Shown: positions 9,816 through 19,855 of the stretch, in pieces
Layout of the letters: every line of letters starts with the position of its first letter
How positions within the stretch are numbered: position 1 is the stretch's first letter
Assembly: GCF_020252405.1 (NCBI RefSeq)
Contig: NZ_JADCDA010000075.1
Span: 1-64,000 of the forward strand
Direction: 5' to 3'
DNA: 64,000 nt
Source: Aestuariivirga sp.
Lineage (GTDB): Bacteria; Pseudomonadota; Alphaproteobacteria; Rhizobiales; Aestuariivirgaceae
Notes under the pieces: model-generated
What the model was told of the DNA's origin: nothing
Databases searched by the model: none
The model's input: the letters and a program-made list of their open reading frames with translations, nothing else
Translations under genes and position numbers: made by a program

Positions 9816-10430
9816 CTAGCGGTTGGCGATCGAGGTGTTCTTCATGCTGTCGCGGCCGGAGAAATGCTCATGCCAGCGGCCAAGCCTGGGGTGGCCGTTG
9901 CGCCAGTGGATGTCGGGCAAGCGGAAGTCGATGTAAGCGAGCGTCACGGCGGCGGCGATGGAGCCTGCGTTCACATCCTGCAGGAGGTCAATCCAGTTGG
10001 ATTCGAGCTCGTCGAAGGTGGCATGGAGGCGCGTTTCGGTGCGGGCCATCCAGTCCTCCCACTGCAGGCCCCTGGGGCGGGCGGCGGTCTCATAGCGATA
10101 GGCGACGGCGGAATCGGCAAGGCCCTGGCCCAGCGCCTGCAGGGTGAGCACGCGGAAGCGCCTGGCGGGCTCATGCGGGATCAGGTTGGTGTTGCCCGCC
10201 GTGTGGGCGAGATATTCGATGATGACGCGCGAGTCGTAGATGCCATGGCCATGGCCCGTCTCCAGCACCGGGACCTTGCCGATGGGCGAGAGGCTGGCGA
10301 GCCTGGCATTCACCTCGGTCGGCTTCACCGCCTCGACCACGTGCTCGACCTTGCCGGCCAATCCCACCTCATGGGCGGCGACGATGGTCATGCGGACGAA
10401 GGGGGAAATCAGATCGCCGTAGATCTTCAT
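9816..10430 (-). CDS. Glutathione S-transferase family protein
   Basis: This 204-residue cytosolic protein has the two-domain GST layout. The N-terminal thioredoxin-like half begins MKIYGDLISPFVRM and carries the glutathione-contact strand SPIGKVPVLETG, followed by IYDSRVIIEYL with the conserved acidic residue and Ser that bind the gamma-glutamyl group. The all-helical C-terminal half follows from about residue 90. The class and substrate are not evident. It is a single gene between two palindromic repeat regions. Confidence 0.88.
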   Translation of the reverse strand: MKIYGDLISPFVRMTIVAAHEVGLAGKVEHVVEAVKPTEVNARLASLSPIGKVPVLETGHGHGIYDSRVIIEYLAHTAGNTNLIPHEPARRFRVLTLQALGQGLADSAVAYRYETAARPRGLQWEDWMARTETRLHATFDELESNWIDLLQDVNAGSIAAAVTLAYIDFRLPDIHWRNGHPRLGRWHEHFSGRDSMKNTSIANR

Positions 10431-10472
10431 GGGGGCGCACTCCTCGAAAGCCGGTGGAGTCCGGAAACTAAA

Positions 10473-10580
10473 GCATGATCCGCAAAAGTGGAACCCGCTT
10501 TTGCGATAAGATCATGCGCAAGCTTTTGATCTGGCGCATGATCCGCAAAAGTGGAACCCGCTTTTGCGATAAGATCATGC
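10473..10580. repeat. Two tandem copies of a nested palindromic repeat
   Basis: Two 45-base units (10473-10517 and 10536-10580, period 63) are almost identical. Each has outer arms GCATGATC/GATCATGC and inner arms CGCAAAAG/CTTTTGCG around GAACCC, and would fold into a strong hairpin. A diverged copy is at 35239-35283. Too few and too palindromic for a CRISPR array. It lies between lexA and the GST, both on the minus strand. Confidence 0.85.
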
Positions 10581-10623
10581 GCAAGCCGTTGATCCCGCCG
10601 CTTTCAGGGGCGGCGGGACGGTC

Positions 10624-11331
10624 TCAGTATTTGCGCATAAGCCCGATGAGGCGGCCCTGCACGCGCACCCGGTCGGGCCCGAAGATGCGGGTTTCATAGG
10701 ATGGGTTGGCGGCTTCGAGGGCCACCGAGTCGCCCTTGCGGCGCAGGCGCTTCAGGGTTGCCTCCTCGTCATCGACGAGGGCCACGATGATGTCTCCGTT
10801 ATGCGCGGTGTCGCCCTTGCGGATGATGACGGTGTCGCCGTCGAAGATGCCCGCATCGATCATCGAGTCGCCTTTGACCTCGAGAGCGAAGTGCTCGCCG
10901 CCGCCGAGCATCTCAGGGGGAACGGTGATGTTGGCCGTATGGTCCTGGATTGCGGAGATCGGAACACCCGCCGCGATGCGGCCCATCAGCGGCACCACGG
11001 CGGCCTTGGGCGCGCCGTCATTGGTGGCGGAGACGGGCTTCACCCGGCCGAGATTGCCCTGGATGACATTGGGCGTGAAGCCCCCGGACTTTTTCGTGGT
11101 CAGGCTGGGGGAATGCGCATCGGGGAGTTTCAGCACCTCCAGCGCGCGGGCCCGGTTGGCCATGCGGCGCAGGAAGCCGCGCTCCTCCAGCGCCACGATG
11201 AGGCGGTGGACGCCGGACTTGGACTGCAGGTTGAGGGCTTCCTTCATTTCCTCGAAAGAGGGGGGAACGCCTTCCTCCTTCAGCCGCTCATTGATGAACA
11301 GGAGGAGTTCGAGTTGCTTCCGCGTGAGCAT
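10624..11331 (-). CDS. lexA: LexA repressor (SOS response)
   Basis: LexA represses DNA-damage genes and cleaves itself when RecA is activated. It has 235 residues. The N-terminal winged HTH (residues 1-65, with [14 protein letters not shown] and [16 protein letters not shown]) is joined by a long linker to an S24 peptidase domain. The Ala-Gly cleavage site is at 121-122 in GRIAAGVP. The catalytic Ser is at 156 in VKGDSMID and the Lys at 194 in ATLKRL. Two LexA-like boxes in its own promoter imply autoregulation. It follows moeA, the usual alphaproteobacterial neighbour. Confidence 0.96.
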   Translation of the reverse strand: MLTRKQLELLLFINERLKEEGVPPSFEEMKEALNLQSKSGVHRLIVALEERGFLRRMANRARALEVLKLPDAHSPSLTTKKSGGFTPNVIQGNLGRVKPVSATNDGAPKAAVVPLMGRIAAGVPISAIQDHTANITVPPEMLGGGEHFALEVKGDSMIDAGIFDGDTVIIRKGDTAHNGDIIVALVDDEEATLKRLRRKGDSVALEAANPSYETRIFGPDRVRVQGRLIGLMRKY

Positions 11332-11384
11332 GGGCCGGGTCTTTCTCGGTGAGTGACAGCGATTTCGATCTTCGTCCGGAATCG

Positions 11385-11399
11385 GAACAAATCCAAAAC
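11385..11399 (-). promoter_or_regulatory. LexA (SOS) box 1 of lexA
   Basis: On the minus strand GTTT-N7-GTTC differs by one base from the alphaproteobacterial consensus GTTC-N7-GTTC. It lies 54 bases upstream of the lexA start, just downstream of the predicted -10 element, a good position for repression. Confidence 0.65.
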
Positions 11400-11400
11400 A

Positions 11401-11429
11401 AAGATATCCGTACCCTTTTAGTTCTGCAA
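11401..11429 (-). promoter_or_regulatory. Promoter of lexA
   Basis: On the minus strand TTGCAG (11424-11429) and TATCTT (11401-11406) have a 17-base spacer. The promoter is bracketed by two LexA-like boxes: one covers the -35 and the other lies at the likely start point. Inferred from spacing and box positions. Confidence 0.55.
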
Positions 11430-11435
11430 GTGTTT
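11421..11435 (+). promoter_or_regulatory. LexA (SOS) box 2 of lexA
   Basis: GTTC-TGCAAGT-GTTT, one base off the GTTC-N7-GTTC consensus, overlaps the predicted -35 of lexA. Two imperfect boxes 36 bases apart could allow cooperative repression. Confidence 0.55.
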
Positions 11436-11450
11436 ACTTTCCGTAACTGT

Positions 11451-12653
11451 TCAGAAGTCCAGACGTAAAATCTTAATGACGTCACCCTGGGCTGCCACTT
11501 TGGCAAAGGGTGGCCTGACGATGAGCGCCTGGGCCTCGCGGAAAGTGCGCTGCATCGAGGAATCCTGCTTCGCGAAGGGGGTTGCCGTGCGGCTGCCGTC
11601 GGCGGCCTCCACGAGCGTGGCGCGCACATAATCCTGCCGGCTGTCGTTCTCCTTCATTGATGCGCCGAGGCGGGCCTCGACCTCATCATCGCCGGTTGAA
11701 AGCCCGAGCAGCGCATCGATCAGGGGCTTCAGGAACAGGCGCGCGCAGACGAGGGCGGAAACCGGATTGCCGGGCAGCCCCAGAACGTGCTGGTGCTTGC
11801 GGCGGCCATACATGAAGGGCTTGCCCGGCCGCATGGCGATCTTCCAGAAGTCGATCTTCACGCCCGCGTTCTTCAGCGCCTCCTGCACATAATCATGGTC
11901 ACCCACAGAGGCGCCGCCGGTTGTGACGAGAATGTCGGCCTTCGCCGTCCTGGCGATGGCGCGCCCGGTGGCTTTCAGATCGTCCGCGACGATGCCGAAG
12001 TTCATCACACGCGCGCCGAGATGCTCCGCCATGGCGGCGAGCGCGTGGCTGTTGGAGGAGACGATCTGATCGGCGCGGGGCTTTCCGCCGGGCAGCACGA
12101 GTTCGTCGCCCGTGGCGATCAGGGCGACGACGGGGCGGCGGTGAACGGCGAGTTTCGGCGCGTTTGCGGCGGCTGCGAGCCCGATGTCGCGCGCGCCGAG
12201 CCTGAGGCCGGCGGGCAGCAGCGCATCGCCTTTGCGGAAATCAAGGCCGGCGAAACGGATGTTCTGCCCGGGGTTCAGCGGCTGCAGGATTGTGATGTCC
12301 TGGCCAGCCGCTTCCGTGTTCTCCTGGATGACGACGGCATCCGCGCCCTTCGGCACGGGCGCCCCGGTGAAGATACGCACGCACTGGCCGGGCTTCAGCC
12401 TGCCCGTGAACCCATGGCCGGCGGCGGAAAGGCCGATGAGCTTCAGCGTGGCGGGCGTCTCCGCAACATCGGCAGCGGTCACCGCATAACCGTCCATTGC
12501 GGAGGAATCGAAGGGCGGCTGGTTGCGGATGGCCTTGAGGGGCCTGGCCAGCACACGGCCCAGCGCCCGGTCGAGCTTCACCTCCTCCGCGGGGAGCGGC
12601 TTCACGCCCTTCAGGATGCGCGCACGCGCCGCTTCGACGGGGATGAGCGCCAT
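11451..12653 (-). CDS. moeA: Molybdopterin molybdenumtransferase MoeA
   Basis: MoeA inserts molybdate into adenylylated molybdopterin in the cytoplasm to form molybdenum cofactor. The 400-residue product has the family motifs in order: PPFDSSAMDGYAV near residue 45, FTGAPVPKGADAVV near 100, ATGDELV near 175, TTGGASVGDHDYV near 235, MRPGKPFMYG and LPGNPVSALV near 280-300. It is 4 bases after moaC, another cofactor gene. Together they extend the trp operon, as in other Hyphomicrobiales. Confidence 0.95.
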   Translation of the reverse strand: MALIPVEAARARILKGVKPLPAEEVKLDRALGRVLARPLKAIRNQPPFDSSAMDGYAVTAADVAETPATLKLIGLSAAGHGFTGRLKPGQCVRIFTGAPVPKGADAVVIQENTEAAGQDITILQPLNPGQNIRFAGLDFRKGDALLPAGLRLGARDIGLAAAANAPKLAVHRRPVVALIATGDELVLPGGKPRADQIVSSNSHALAAMAEHLGARVMNFGIVADDLKATGRAIARTAKADILVTTGGASVGDHDYVQEALKNAGVKIDFWKIAMRPGKPFMYGRRKHQHVLGLPGNPVSALVCARLFLKPLIDALLGLSTGDDEVEARLGASMKENDSRQDYVRATLVEAADGSRTATPFAKQDSSMQRTFREAQALIVRPPFAKVAAQGDVIKILRLDF

Positions 12654-12657
12654 GACC

Positions 12658-13134
12658 TTACTCCGCGGTGAAATGTCCGGATTTGCCGCCGGCCTTCTCG
12701 ACCAGGCGGAGATTTGCGATCTTCATGCTGCGGTCGACCGCCTTGCACATGTCGTAGAGCGTCAGGCACGCGACCGAGCAGGCGGTGAGCGCCTCCATTT
12801 CCACACCTGTCTTGCCCTCGACCTTCACCGTGGCCGAGACCTCGATGGTGGAGGCCTGCGTGTCGGGCGCGAAATCGACGGTGACCCTCGAGATCATGAG
12901 CGGATGGCAGAGCGGGATCAGCTCATGCGTCTTCTTCGCCGCCATGATGCCGGCGATGCGGGCGGTGGCGATGACGTCGCCCTTCTTGGCCTTGCCCTCC
13001 AGAATGAGCGCGAGCGTGGCGGGCTGCATCTCGACAAGCGCCCTGGCGGTGGCGGTGCGGCTGGTGACGTGCTTTTCGGACACGTCCACCATGTGGGCGT
13101 TGCCTTCAGCATCGAGGTGGGTGAGGCGGCTCAT
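12658..13134 (-). CDS. moaC: Cyclic pyranopterin monophosphate synthase MoaC
   Basis: MoaC catalyses the second step of molybdenum cofactor synthesis, making cyclic pyranopterin monophosphate from the MoaA product. The 158-residue length is typical. Conserved elements are CHPL at residues 76-79, [25 protein letters not shown] at about 110-134 with Glu112, Glu114, Asp128 and Lys131, and the C-terminal GGKSGHF. Its start overlaps the trpC stop by 4 bases (ATGA), so it is coupled to the tryptophan genes. Confidence 0.96.
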   Translation of the reverse strand: MSRLTHLDAEGNAHMVDVSEKHVTSRTATARALVEMQPATLALILEGKAKKGDVIATARIAGIMAAKKTHELIPLCHPLMISRVTVDFAPDTQASTIEVSATVKVEGKTGVEMEALTACSVACLTLYDMCKAVDRSMKIANLRLVEKAGGKSGHFTAE

Positions 13135-13939
13135 GCGGTCGCCGGAGGGGGCTTGGTCAGTATGGCGCGGGTTGCCGCCGCCACGTCCTGCTGGCGCATC
13201 AGGCTCTCGCCGATGAGGAAGGCGTTGACGTTGAGCCTGGCGAGGCGTGCGAGATCGGCGGGCGTGAAGAGGCCGCTTTCGGCCACCACCATGCGCTCCC
13301 CCGGGATGCGCGGGGCCAGGCGCTCGGTGGTGGCGAGTGTTGTCTCGAAGGTGTGGAGGTCGCGGTTGTTGATGCCGATCAGCCGCGAGCGCAGCTTCAG
13401 CGCGCGCTCGAGCTCCGCCTCGTTGTGCACCTCGATGAGGACATCGAGGCCCCAGTGCCCGGCGGCGGATTCGAGCTCGGCGGCGAGCGCGTCATCGATC
13501 ATCGCCATGATGAGCAGGATGCAGTCGCCGCCCCAGGCGCGGGCCTCGGCCACCTGCCAGGTGTCCAGCATGAAGTCCTTGCGGAGTGCTGGCAGCGGGC
13601 AGGCGGTGCGCGCCGCGGCAAGAAATTCCGGGGCGCCCTGAAAGGAGGGCCTGTCGGTGAGGACCGAAAGGCATGAAGCACCACCGGCCTCGTAAGCCCT
13701 GGCAAGCGCCGGCGGATCGAAATCGGCGCGGATCAGGCCCTTGGACGGGCTCGCCTTCTTGATCTCGGCGATCAGGCTCCACTCGCCCTGGGCCGCCTTG
13801 GCGTCGAGCGCCCTGGCGAAGCCGCGCACCGGCGGCGCGGCCCTGGCGCGGGCTTCCAGTTCGGAGAGCGTGGCGAGGGTCTTGGCCCTGGCCACTTCCT
13901 CGCGCTTGTAGGCGGCGATCTTGTCGAGAATGGTGGCCA

Positions 13940-13940
<1 letters not shown>
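13131..13940 (-). CDS. trpC: Indole-3-glycerol phosphate synthase
   Basis: TrpC closes the indole ring from carboxyphenylamino-deoxyribulose phosphate in tryptophan synthesis. It is a monofunctional (beta-alpha)8 barrel of 269 residues, not fused to TrpF. Active-site stretches are [12 protein letters not shown] near 60-70, [35 protein letters not shown] and [12 protein letters not shown]. It overlaps trpD by one base and moaC by four, in a tight operon. Confidence 0.96.
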
Positions 13941-14952
<1,012 letters not shown>

Positions 14953-14953
<1 letters not shown>

Positions 14954-15525
14954 CAGCGGGCCCTCGCCAGTTCGAGGAAGTTCCTGAGGATCAGGTGGCC
15001 ATGCTCGGAGGCGATCGACTCCGGATGGAACTGCACGCCATGCACATTCCGCGTCCTGTGCCGCAGGCCCATGATCAGGCCATCGGCCTCCGCCGTGACT
15101 TCGAGGCAGTCCGGCAGGCTGTCACGCTCGACGATGAGCGAGTGGTAGCGCGTTGCCGTGAAGTCCTGCGGCACGCCTTTGAACACGCCCTTGTCGGTGT
15201 GGCGGATCCGGCTGGTCTTGCCGTGCATCTGGTTTGGCGCGCGAACGACCTTGCCGCCGAAGGCCTGCCCCATGGACTGGAGGCCGAGGCAGACGCCGAA
15301 CACGGGGATCGTCTCCGAGGCCTTCCCGATCAGCTCGAGGCAGATTCCAGCTTCGTCTGGCGTTGCGGGGCCGGGCGAGATGACGATGGCCTCCGGCCTG
15401 GCCGAGATCACCTGGCCCACGCTGATCTTGTCGTTGCGGTGGACGGCCGTCTCGGCGCCGATATCGCCCAGGAAATGATAAAGGTTCCAGGTGAAGCTGT
15501 CGTAGTTGTCGATCAGGATGATCAT
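14953..15525 (-). CDS. trpG: Anthranilate synthase component II (glutamine amidotransferase)
   Basis: TrpG supplies ammonia to TrpE for anthranilate synthesis; the same type of subunit can serve p-aminobenzoate synthase. It is a class I glutaminase of 190 residues starting [16 protein letters not shown]. The nucleophile Cys lies in [15 protein letters not shown] and the catalytic His-Glu in [11 protein letters not shown]. The frame is open further upstream, but the ATG at 15525 overlaps the trpE stop by 4 bases and matches the family start. Confidence 0.95.
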
Positions 15526-17039
15526 TGCGCCCTCCCGGCCCGGCCGGCGAAGCGCACCGCTTCCTCCGCGGCGCGGAACAGCGCCCTGGCCTTGTTCACG
15601 CACTCCTGGTGCTCGGACTCAGGCACGCTGTCGGCGACGATGCCAGCACCCGCCTGCACATACATCCTGCCATCCCTGACGATGGCGGTGCGCAGCACGA
15701 TGCAGGTGTCCATCTCGCCATCGGCCGAGAAATAACCCACGCAGCCCGCATAGACTCCGCGCTTGTTCTTCTCGAGCGCATCGATGATCTGCATGGCGCG
15801 CACCTTCGGGGCGCCCGAGACGGTGCCCGCCGGAAAGCCCGCCACCAGCGCATCGATCGCATCGTATTTGTCCGAGAGCCGGCCCTCGACGTTCGACACG
15901 ATGTGCATCACCTGGCTGTAGTATTCGAGAATGAACTGGTCGGTGACCTTGACCGAGCCGATATCGGCCACACGGCCCACGTCGTTGCGGCCGAGGTCGA
16001 GCAGCATCAGGTGCTCGGCGCGCTCCTTGGGGTCCGCCAGCAGTTCGGCCGCGAGCGCGCGGTCCTCGGCGGGCGTTGCGCCGCGGCGGCGCGTGCCGGC
16101 GATGGGGCGGATCGTCACCTTGCCGTCGCGCACGCGGACGAGGATTTCCGGGCTCGACCCGATGACCGAGAAGCGGTCGAAGTCGAGGTAATAGAGAAAG
16201 GGCGAGGGGTTCACCCGGCGGAGCGAGCGGTAGAGCGCGAAGGGCGGCAGGCTGAACCCGGTCTCGAAGCGCTGAGAGAGCACCACCTGGAAGATGTCGC
16301 CCGCCGCGATATGGTCCTTCGCCTTCAGCACCATCGCCTTGTAGTCCTCGGGCGAGGTGTTGGAACGCGGGGCGCCGATGGGCGGGAGGTCCGCCTCCTT
16401 GAGCGAGAGATCGAGCGGGCGGTCGAGTGCGTCCACCACCTCGCCGATGCGCCCGCTAGCGCGTGCGTAGGCCGCCTTCGGCGAAACGCCGGGGGCCGGG
16501 TAGACGGGAGAGGTGACCGTCACCTCGTCGCGCACGCTGTCGAAGATCGCCATCACCGTGGGGCGGATCATCATCGAGTCGGGAAGGCCCAGCGTGTCCG
16601 GATTGGGCTCCGGCAGCTCCTCCATGAAGCGCGCCATGTCATAGCCCATATAGCCGAAGACGCCGGCGGCCATGGGTGGCGCGTCATCGGCGAGCCTGAT
16701 GCGGCTCTCGGCCAGCAGCGCCCTCAGCGACTGGAGCGGGTGGAGGCCCGTGTCCTCGAAGAAGCCGTCCGGGTCGAGCGAGGCCTTGCGGTTGATCTGG
16801 GCCTTGCCGCCTTCGACCTTCCAGATGAGGTCCGGGTTCAGCCCGATGATCGAATAGCGGCCGCGCACCGCACCGCCCTCAACCGACTCAAGCAGGAAGG
16901 AATAGCGCGCATTGCGGGCAAGCTTCAGCTTGGCGGAGACGGGTGTTTCAAGATCGGCGACGAGTCTGGTCGATACGATCTGCGCTTCGCCGCGGTCATA
17001 GGCGCTGGCGAAGCTCTCGTAATCGGGGGAGATGATCAT
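15522..17039 (-). CDS. trpE: Anthranilate synthase component I
   Basis: TrpE converts chorismate and ammonia to anthranilate, the committed step to tryptophan. The 505-residue protein carries the N-terminal LLES tryptophan feedback site (residues 49-52). The chorismate-binding domain includes IRPIAGTRRRG, EHLMLLDLGRNDVGRV and FPAGTVSGAPKVRAM. It is a separate gene, unlike the fused TrpE(G) of Rhizobiaceae. A run of 11 identical bases lies in its leader. I found no clear leader peptide with Trp codons, so attenuation is not evident. Confidence 0.96.
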   Translation of the reverse strand: MIISPDYESFASAYDRGEAQIVSTRLVADLETPVSAKLKLARNARYSFLLESVEGGAVRGRYSIIGLNPDLIWKVEGGKAQINRKASLDPDGFFEDTGLHPLQSLRALLAESRIRLADDAPPMAAGVFGYMGYDMARFMEELPEPNPDTLGLPDSMMIRPTVMAIFDSVRDEVTVTSPVYPAPGVSPKAAYARASGRIGEVVDALDRPLDLSLKEADLPPIGAPRSNTSPEDYKAMVLKAKDHIAAGDIFQVVLSQRFETGFSLPPFALYRSLRRVNPSPFLYYLDFDRFSVIGSSPEILVRVRDGKVTIRPIAGTRRRGATPAEDRALAAELLADPKERAEHLMLLDLGRNDVGRVADIGSVKVTDQFILEYYSQVMHIVSNVEGRLSDKYDAIDALVAGFPAGTVSGAPKVRAMQIIDALEKNKRGVYAGCVGYFSADGEMDTCIVLRTAIVRDGRMYVQAGAGIVADSVPESEHQECVNKARALFRAAEEAVRFAGRAGRAQ

Positions 17040-17064
17040 TGGCCTATTCCGGCAGAAGGGTCAC

Positions 17065-17075
17065 GGGGGGGGGGG
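17065..17075. repeat. Homopolymer: 11 consecutive G
   Basis: Eleven G (eleven C on the coding strand) lie between the ppiD stop and the trpE start. Tracts of this length are slippage-prone, and their length is also a common sequencing error. It would sit in the trpE leader, about 25 bases before its ATG. Confidence 0.9.
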
Positions 17076-17079
17076 CGGC

Positions 17080-18966
17080 TCAGTTCGTCTGTTGTCCCGC
17101 AACCTGTTGCCAGAGGGCGTCGTTGATCTTGACGCCCACCTGGCCCTGCAGCGCGTTGAGATAGGCGGTGAGAATGGCGTCGGCCAGCTGCGGCTCAAGC
17201 GCGGCGGCGATGCTTTTCGCGTCGGGCGAATTGGGGTCGAAGGGCGGCAGCAGCACCGGCGCCGACTGCATCACGCGCGCGCCTTTGCCGTCAGGCTCCG
17301 CGGCGTAGGCGAAGCCGCTGTCGGGCACCGAGAACAGCGCGCGGACGGCGGCGGCCCCGAAGCCGGCGCCCGTTTCGTTGCGCTTCAGGCCCTGGGCGGT
17401 TTGCACCTCCGCATTGACTTCCCTGGCGAGGTCGTCGAGGCTGGCGCCGGACCGGGCGCGCTCCACCAGCTTCCTCGCCTTTTCCTCCGAGCCGGCCCTG
17501 ACCTTTGTGGCCATGACCGCGGCGCGGGCCTGGTCCTTCACCTGGTCGAAAGGCTTGAGCGCCGCGGGCACGACTTCGCGCACCTCGTACCAGACATAGC
17601 CGTTGTCCAGCGAGATCGCGTCATTCTCGACGCCGACGTCGCTGGAGAAGCTGGCCTGCAGCACCTCCGGCGCATGCGGGATGTCGAGGGGCTTGCCCGC
17701 CTTGTCATTGCCCTGGGCATCGGCCGCCGCGATCAGGACGAAGGGAATGCCGGCCTTGGCGGCAATGTCCTCGAATTTGGTCTGGGCGGCGCGCGCGTCT
17801 TCCACAGCTTCGTAGATGGACTGGATCTGCCCGATCGCCTGCTCCATCCTGACGCGCTCCGAAAGCTGCGGCTTCACCTCCTCGAGTGTGGCCTGGTGTT
17901 CCGGCACGATCCTCACCACCTTGAGAAGCGCGGTGGACAAAGCACCCTTGACGGGCTCGCTCACCGCGCCCTCCTGCAGCGCGAAGGCGGCATCGGCAAT
18001 GGCCGGGTCGATGAAGTCGGCCTTGGTTTTGTCGGCGAAGGTGGCGTCAGCCTCGGTGAGGCCGCGCTCCCTGGCCAGCGCCAGAAAATCCGCGCCGCCC
18101 GCCAGCCTGGCCCTGGCGGCGGCGGCATCGGCGAGGCTGGGGAAGGTGATCTGCAGCACGGTGCGCTTCTCGGGCGAGAAATACTCGGCCTTGTGCTTGG
18201 CATAGGCGTCGGCGAGGTCCTGGTCGGTGAGGGTGATCCTCGACACGATGTCGGCGGGTTCAACCTTCATGATGGCGATCGAGCGGTGTTCGGGCGCGGT
18301 GTAGGCGGCCGGATTGGCGTCATATTCCTTCCTGATCTCGTCGCCGGTCGGGGGCGCCACCTCGCTTTCGGCGGTGGTGACCGTGAAAAAGCGCGCATCG
18401 CGCTGCTCATTGTCATAGCGGTACTGCGCCTCGACCAGGCCGGCGCCGGCGGCCACGCCGGCGGTGGCCGTCCCGGTCAGCGCCTCGCGCAGCCTGCGCT
18501 TGCGCTCCTCCGCGAAAAAGGTCGCTTCGCTGTAGCCGTTCTGCGCCAGCGCCTGCCTGAAGCGGTCGGCGTTGAACTTGCCCGCCGCATCGAGGAAGGC
18601 CGGATTGGCCATCACGTCCTTGGCAAGGAACTGGTCTGACACGCCGAGCTTAAGCCTGGCGGCCTCGTCGTCCAGCGCCGCGCCCTGGATCAGAAATGCG
18701 AGCACGCCCTTGTCGATGCCATAGGCGCGGGCCTGCTCGGGCGTGATGCCCTGGCCGGTCTGGCGGGCAATGTCCTGCAGCCGGTCCCGAAAGGCCTTGT
18801 CATATTCCGCGGCGGTCACCTTCTGGCTGCCGACGGTGGCAAGCCCGGCGGACGAACCGAAGCGGAACACGTCAGCGATTCCCCATACGCCGAAGCTCAC
18901 GGCCAGCAAGCCAATGAGGAGCTTCGCCACCCAACCCTTGGCGGCCTTGCGCATGGAATCCATCAT
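17080..18966 (-). CDS. PpiD-like peptidyl-prolyl isomerase / SurA N-terminal domain chaperone
   Basis: This inner-membrane-anchored periplasmic foldase has 628 residues. A short cytoplasmic start (MMDSMRKAAKGW) precedes one membrane segment (about 13-33, LLIGLLAVSFGVWGIADVF). The SurA_N-type helical region includes QKVTAAEYDKAFRDRL. A parvulin-like domain occupies the middle (about 230-330) but lacks the strongest PPIase motif, as is common for PpiD, so it may act mainly as a chaperone. It is divergent from tpiA and just upstream of trpE on the same strand. Confidence 0.85.
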   Translation of the reverse strand: MMDSMRKAAKGWVAKLLIGLLAVSFGVWGIADVFRFGSSAGLATVGSQKVTAAEYDKAFRDRLQDIARQTGQGITPEQARAYGIDKGVLAFLIQGAALDDEAARLKLGVSDQFLAKDVMANPAFLDAAGKFNADRFRQALAQNGYSEATFFAEERKRRLREALTGTATAGVAAGAGLVEAQYRYDNEQRDARFFTVTTAESEVAPPTGDEIRKEYDANPAAYTAPEHRSIAIMKVEPADIVSRITLTDQDLADAYAKHKAEYFSPEKRTVLQITFPSLADAAAARARLAGGADFLALARERGLTEADATFADKTKADFIDPAIADAAFALQEGAVSEPVKGALSTALLKVVRIVPEHQATLEEVKPQLSERVRMEQAIGQIQSIYEAVEDARAAQTKFEDIAAKAGIPFVLIAAADAQGNDKAGKPLDIPHAPEVLQASFSSDVGVENDAISLDNGYVWYEVREVVPAALKPFDQVKDQARAAVMATKVRAGSEEKARKLVERARSGASLDDLAREVNAEVQTAQGLKRNETGAGFGAAAVRALFSVPDSGFAYAAEPDGKGARVMQSAPVLLPPFDPNSPDAKSIAAALEPQLADAILTAYLNALQGQVGVKINDALWQQVAGQQTN

Positions 18967-19012
18967 GTCAGAACATTCCTCATAAACTGCCGAGCCTCAC
19001 CGGGCGCGGCGC

Positions 19013-19041
19013 ACTATAGGTAGGCGAACACCCCCTCGCAA
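19013..19041 (-). promoter_or_regulatory. Sigma-70-type promoter of the ppiD-like gene
   Basis: On the minus strand TTGCGA (19036-19041) and TATAGT (19013-19018) are 17 bases apart, with the likely start point about 40 bases before the ppiD-like ATG. This promoter could also feed the trp operon, because only 40 bases separate ppiD from trpE. Confidence 0.5.
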
Positions 19042-19096
19042 GCGCGGGATGCGTCTGCTAAGAGTCTGTTTCGCAAGGGAGTGAGAGCAGTCAATC

Positions 19097-19855
19097 ATGG
19101 CAAGCAAAGGGCCGCGGCCGCTGGTCGCCGGAAACTGGAAAATGAACGGCAGCCTGGCTATGCTGAGGGAGCCCCGCCTCCTCGCCGCCATGCTCAAGGA
19201 TGTGAGGCTGAAGGCCGACGTGATGGTCTGCCCGCCGGCGATTCTCATCCGCCGGGTGAAATCGGTGCTGAAAGGCTCCAAGATCAAGGTTGGCGGCCAG
19301 GACTGCCACTGGAACGCGGCGGGCGCCCACACCGGCGACATTTCAGCGGACATGCTGAAGGAGGCGGGCTGCACTGCTGTCATCGTCGGTCATTCCGAGC
19401 GCCGCGCCAACCACGGCGAGACCGACGAGATCGTGGCCCGGAAGGCCAGGGCCGTCCAGAAAGCGGGGCTCAAGGCCATCATCTGCATCGGCGAGACGCT
19501 GGAGGAGCGGAAGGCGGGCAAGACGCTGGACGTGGTCGCCCGCCAGATCAAAGGCTCCCTGCCGCACGAGTCGGCGGCGTCGGACACGGTGATCGCCTAT
19601 GAGCCGGTCTGGGCCATCGGCACGGGACTGACCCCCACCACCGCGGAAGTGGCCGAAGTGCATGCCCTGATCCGCAACGAACTGGGTGGCCTGATGAGCA
19701 ATGACGGAGCGGGGGTGCGCATCCTTTATGGCGGGTCGGTGAAGCCCTCCAACGCCGGGGACCTGATGAGCCTGCCCAATGTGAATGGCGCGCTGGTTGG
19801 CGGCGCCAGCCTTAAGGCGGCTGATTTCCTGGGGATTATCAAGGTCTTCGCGTAA
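19097..19855 (+). CDS. tpiA: Triose-phosphate isomerase
   Basis: TpiA interconverts DHAP and glyceraldehyde-3-phosphate in glycolysis and gluconeogenesis. The 252-residue barrel has the catalytic Lys15 in AGNWKMNG, His99 in IVGHSERR and Glu169 in AYEPVWAIGTG. The phosphate loop ILYGGSVKPSN is near the end. It heads a plus-strand run with secG, pyrG, kdsA and eno, a conserved alphaproteobacterial order. DHAP made by the polyol cluster further along would enter metabolism here. Confidence 0.97.
   Translation: MASKGPRPLVAGNWKMNGSLAMLREPRLLAAMLKDVRLKADVMVCPPAILIRRVKSVLKGSKIKVGGQDCHWNAAGAHTGDISADMLKEAGCTAVIVGHSERRANHGETDEIVARKARAVQKAGLKAIICIGETLEERKAGKTLDVVARQIKGSLPHESAASDTVIAYEPVWAIGTGLTPTTAEVAEVHALIRNELGGLMSNDGAGVRILYGGSVKPSNAGDLMSLPNVNGALVGGASLKAADFLGIIKVFA

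Noticed and set aside
10473..10580. CRISPR array
   Set aside because: Only two long palindromic units, no set of unique spacers and no cas genes in the window.
17040..17079. trp attenuator or leader peptide before trpE
   Set aside because: The gap is too short for the classic leader and has no Trp codon run. Only the homopolymer is notable.
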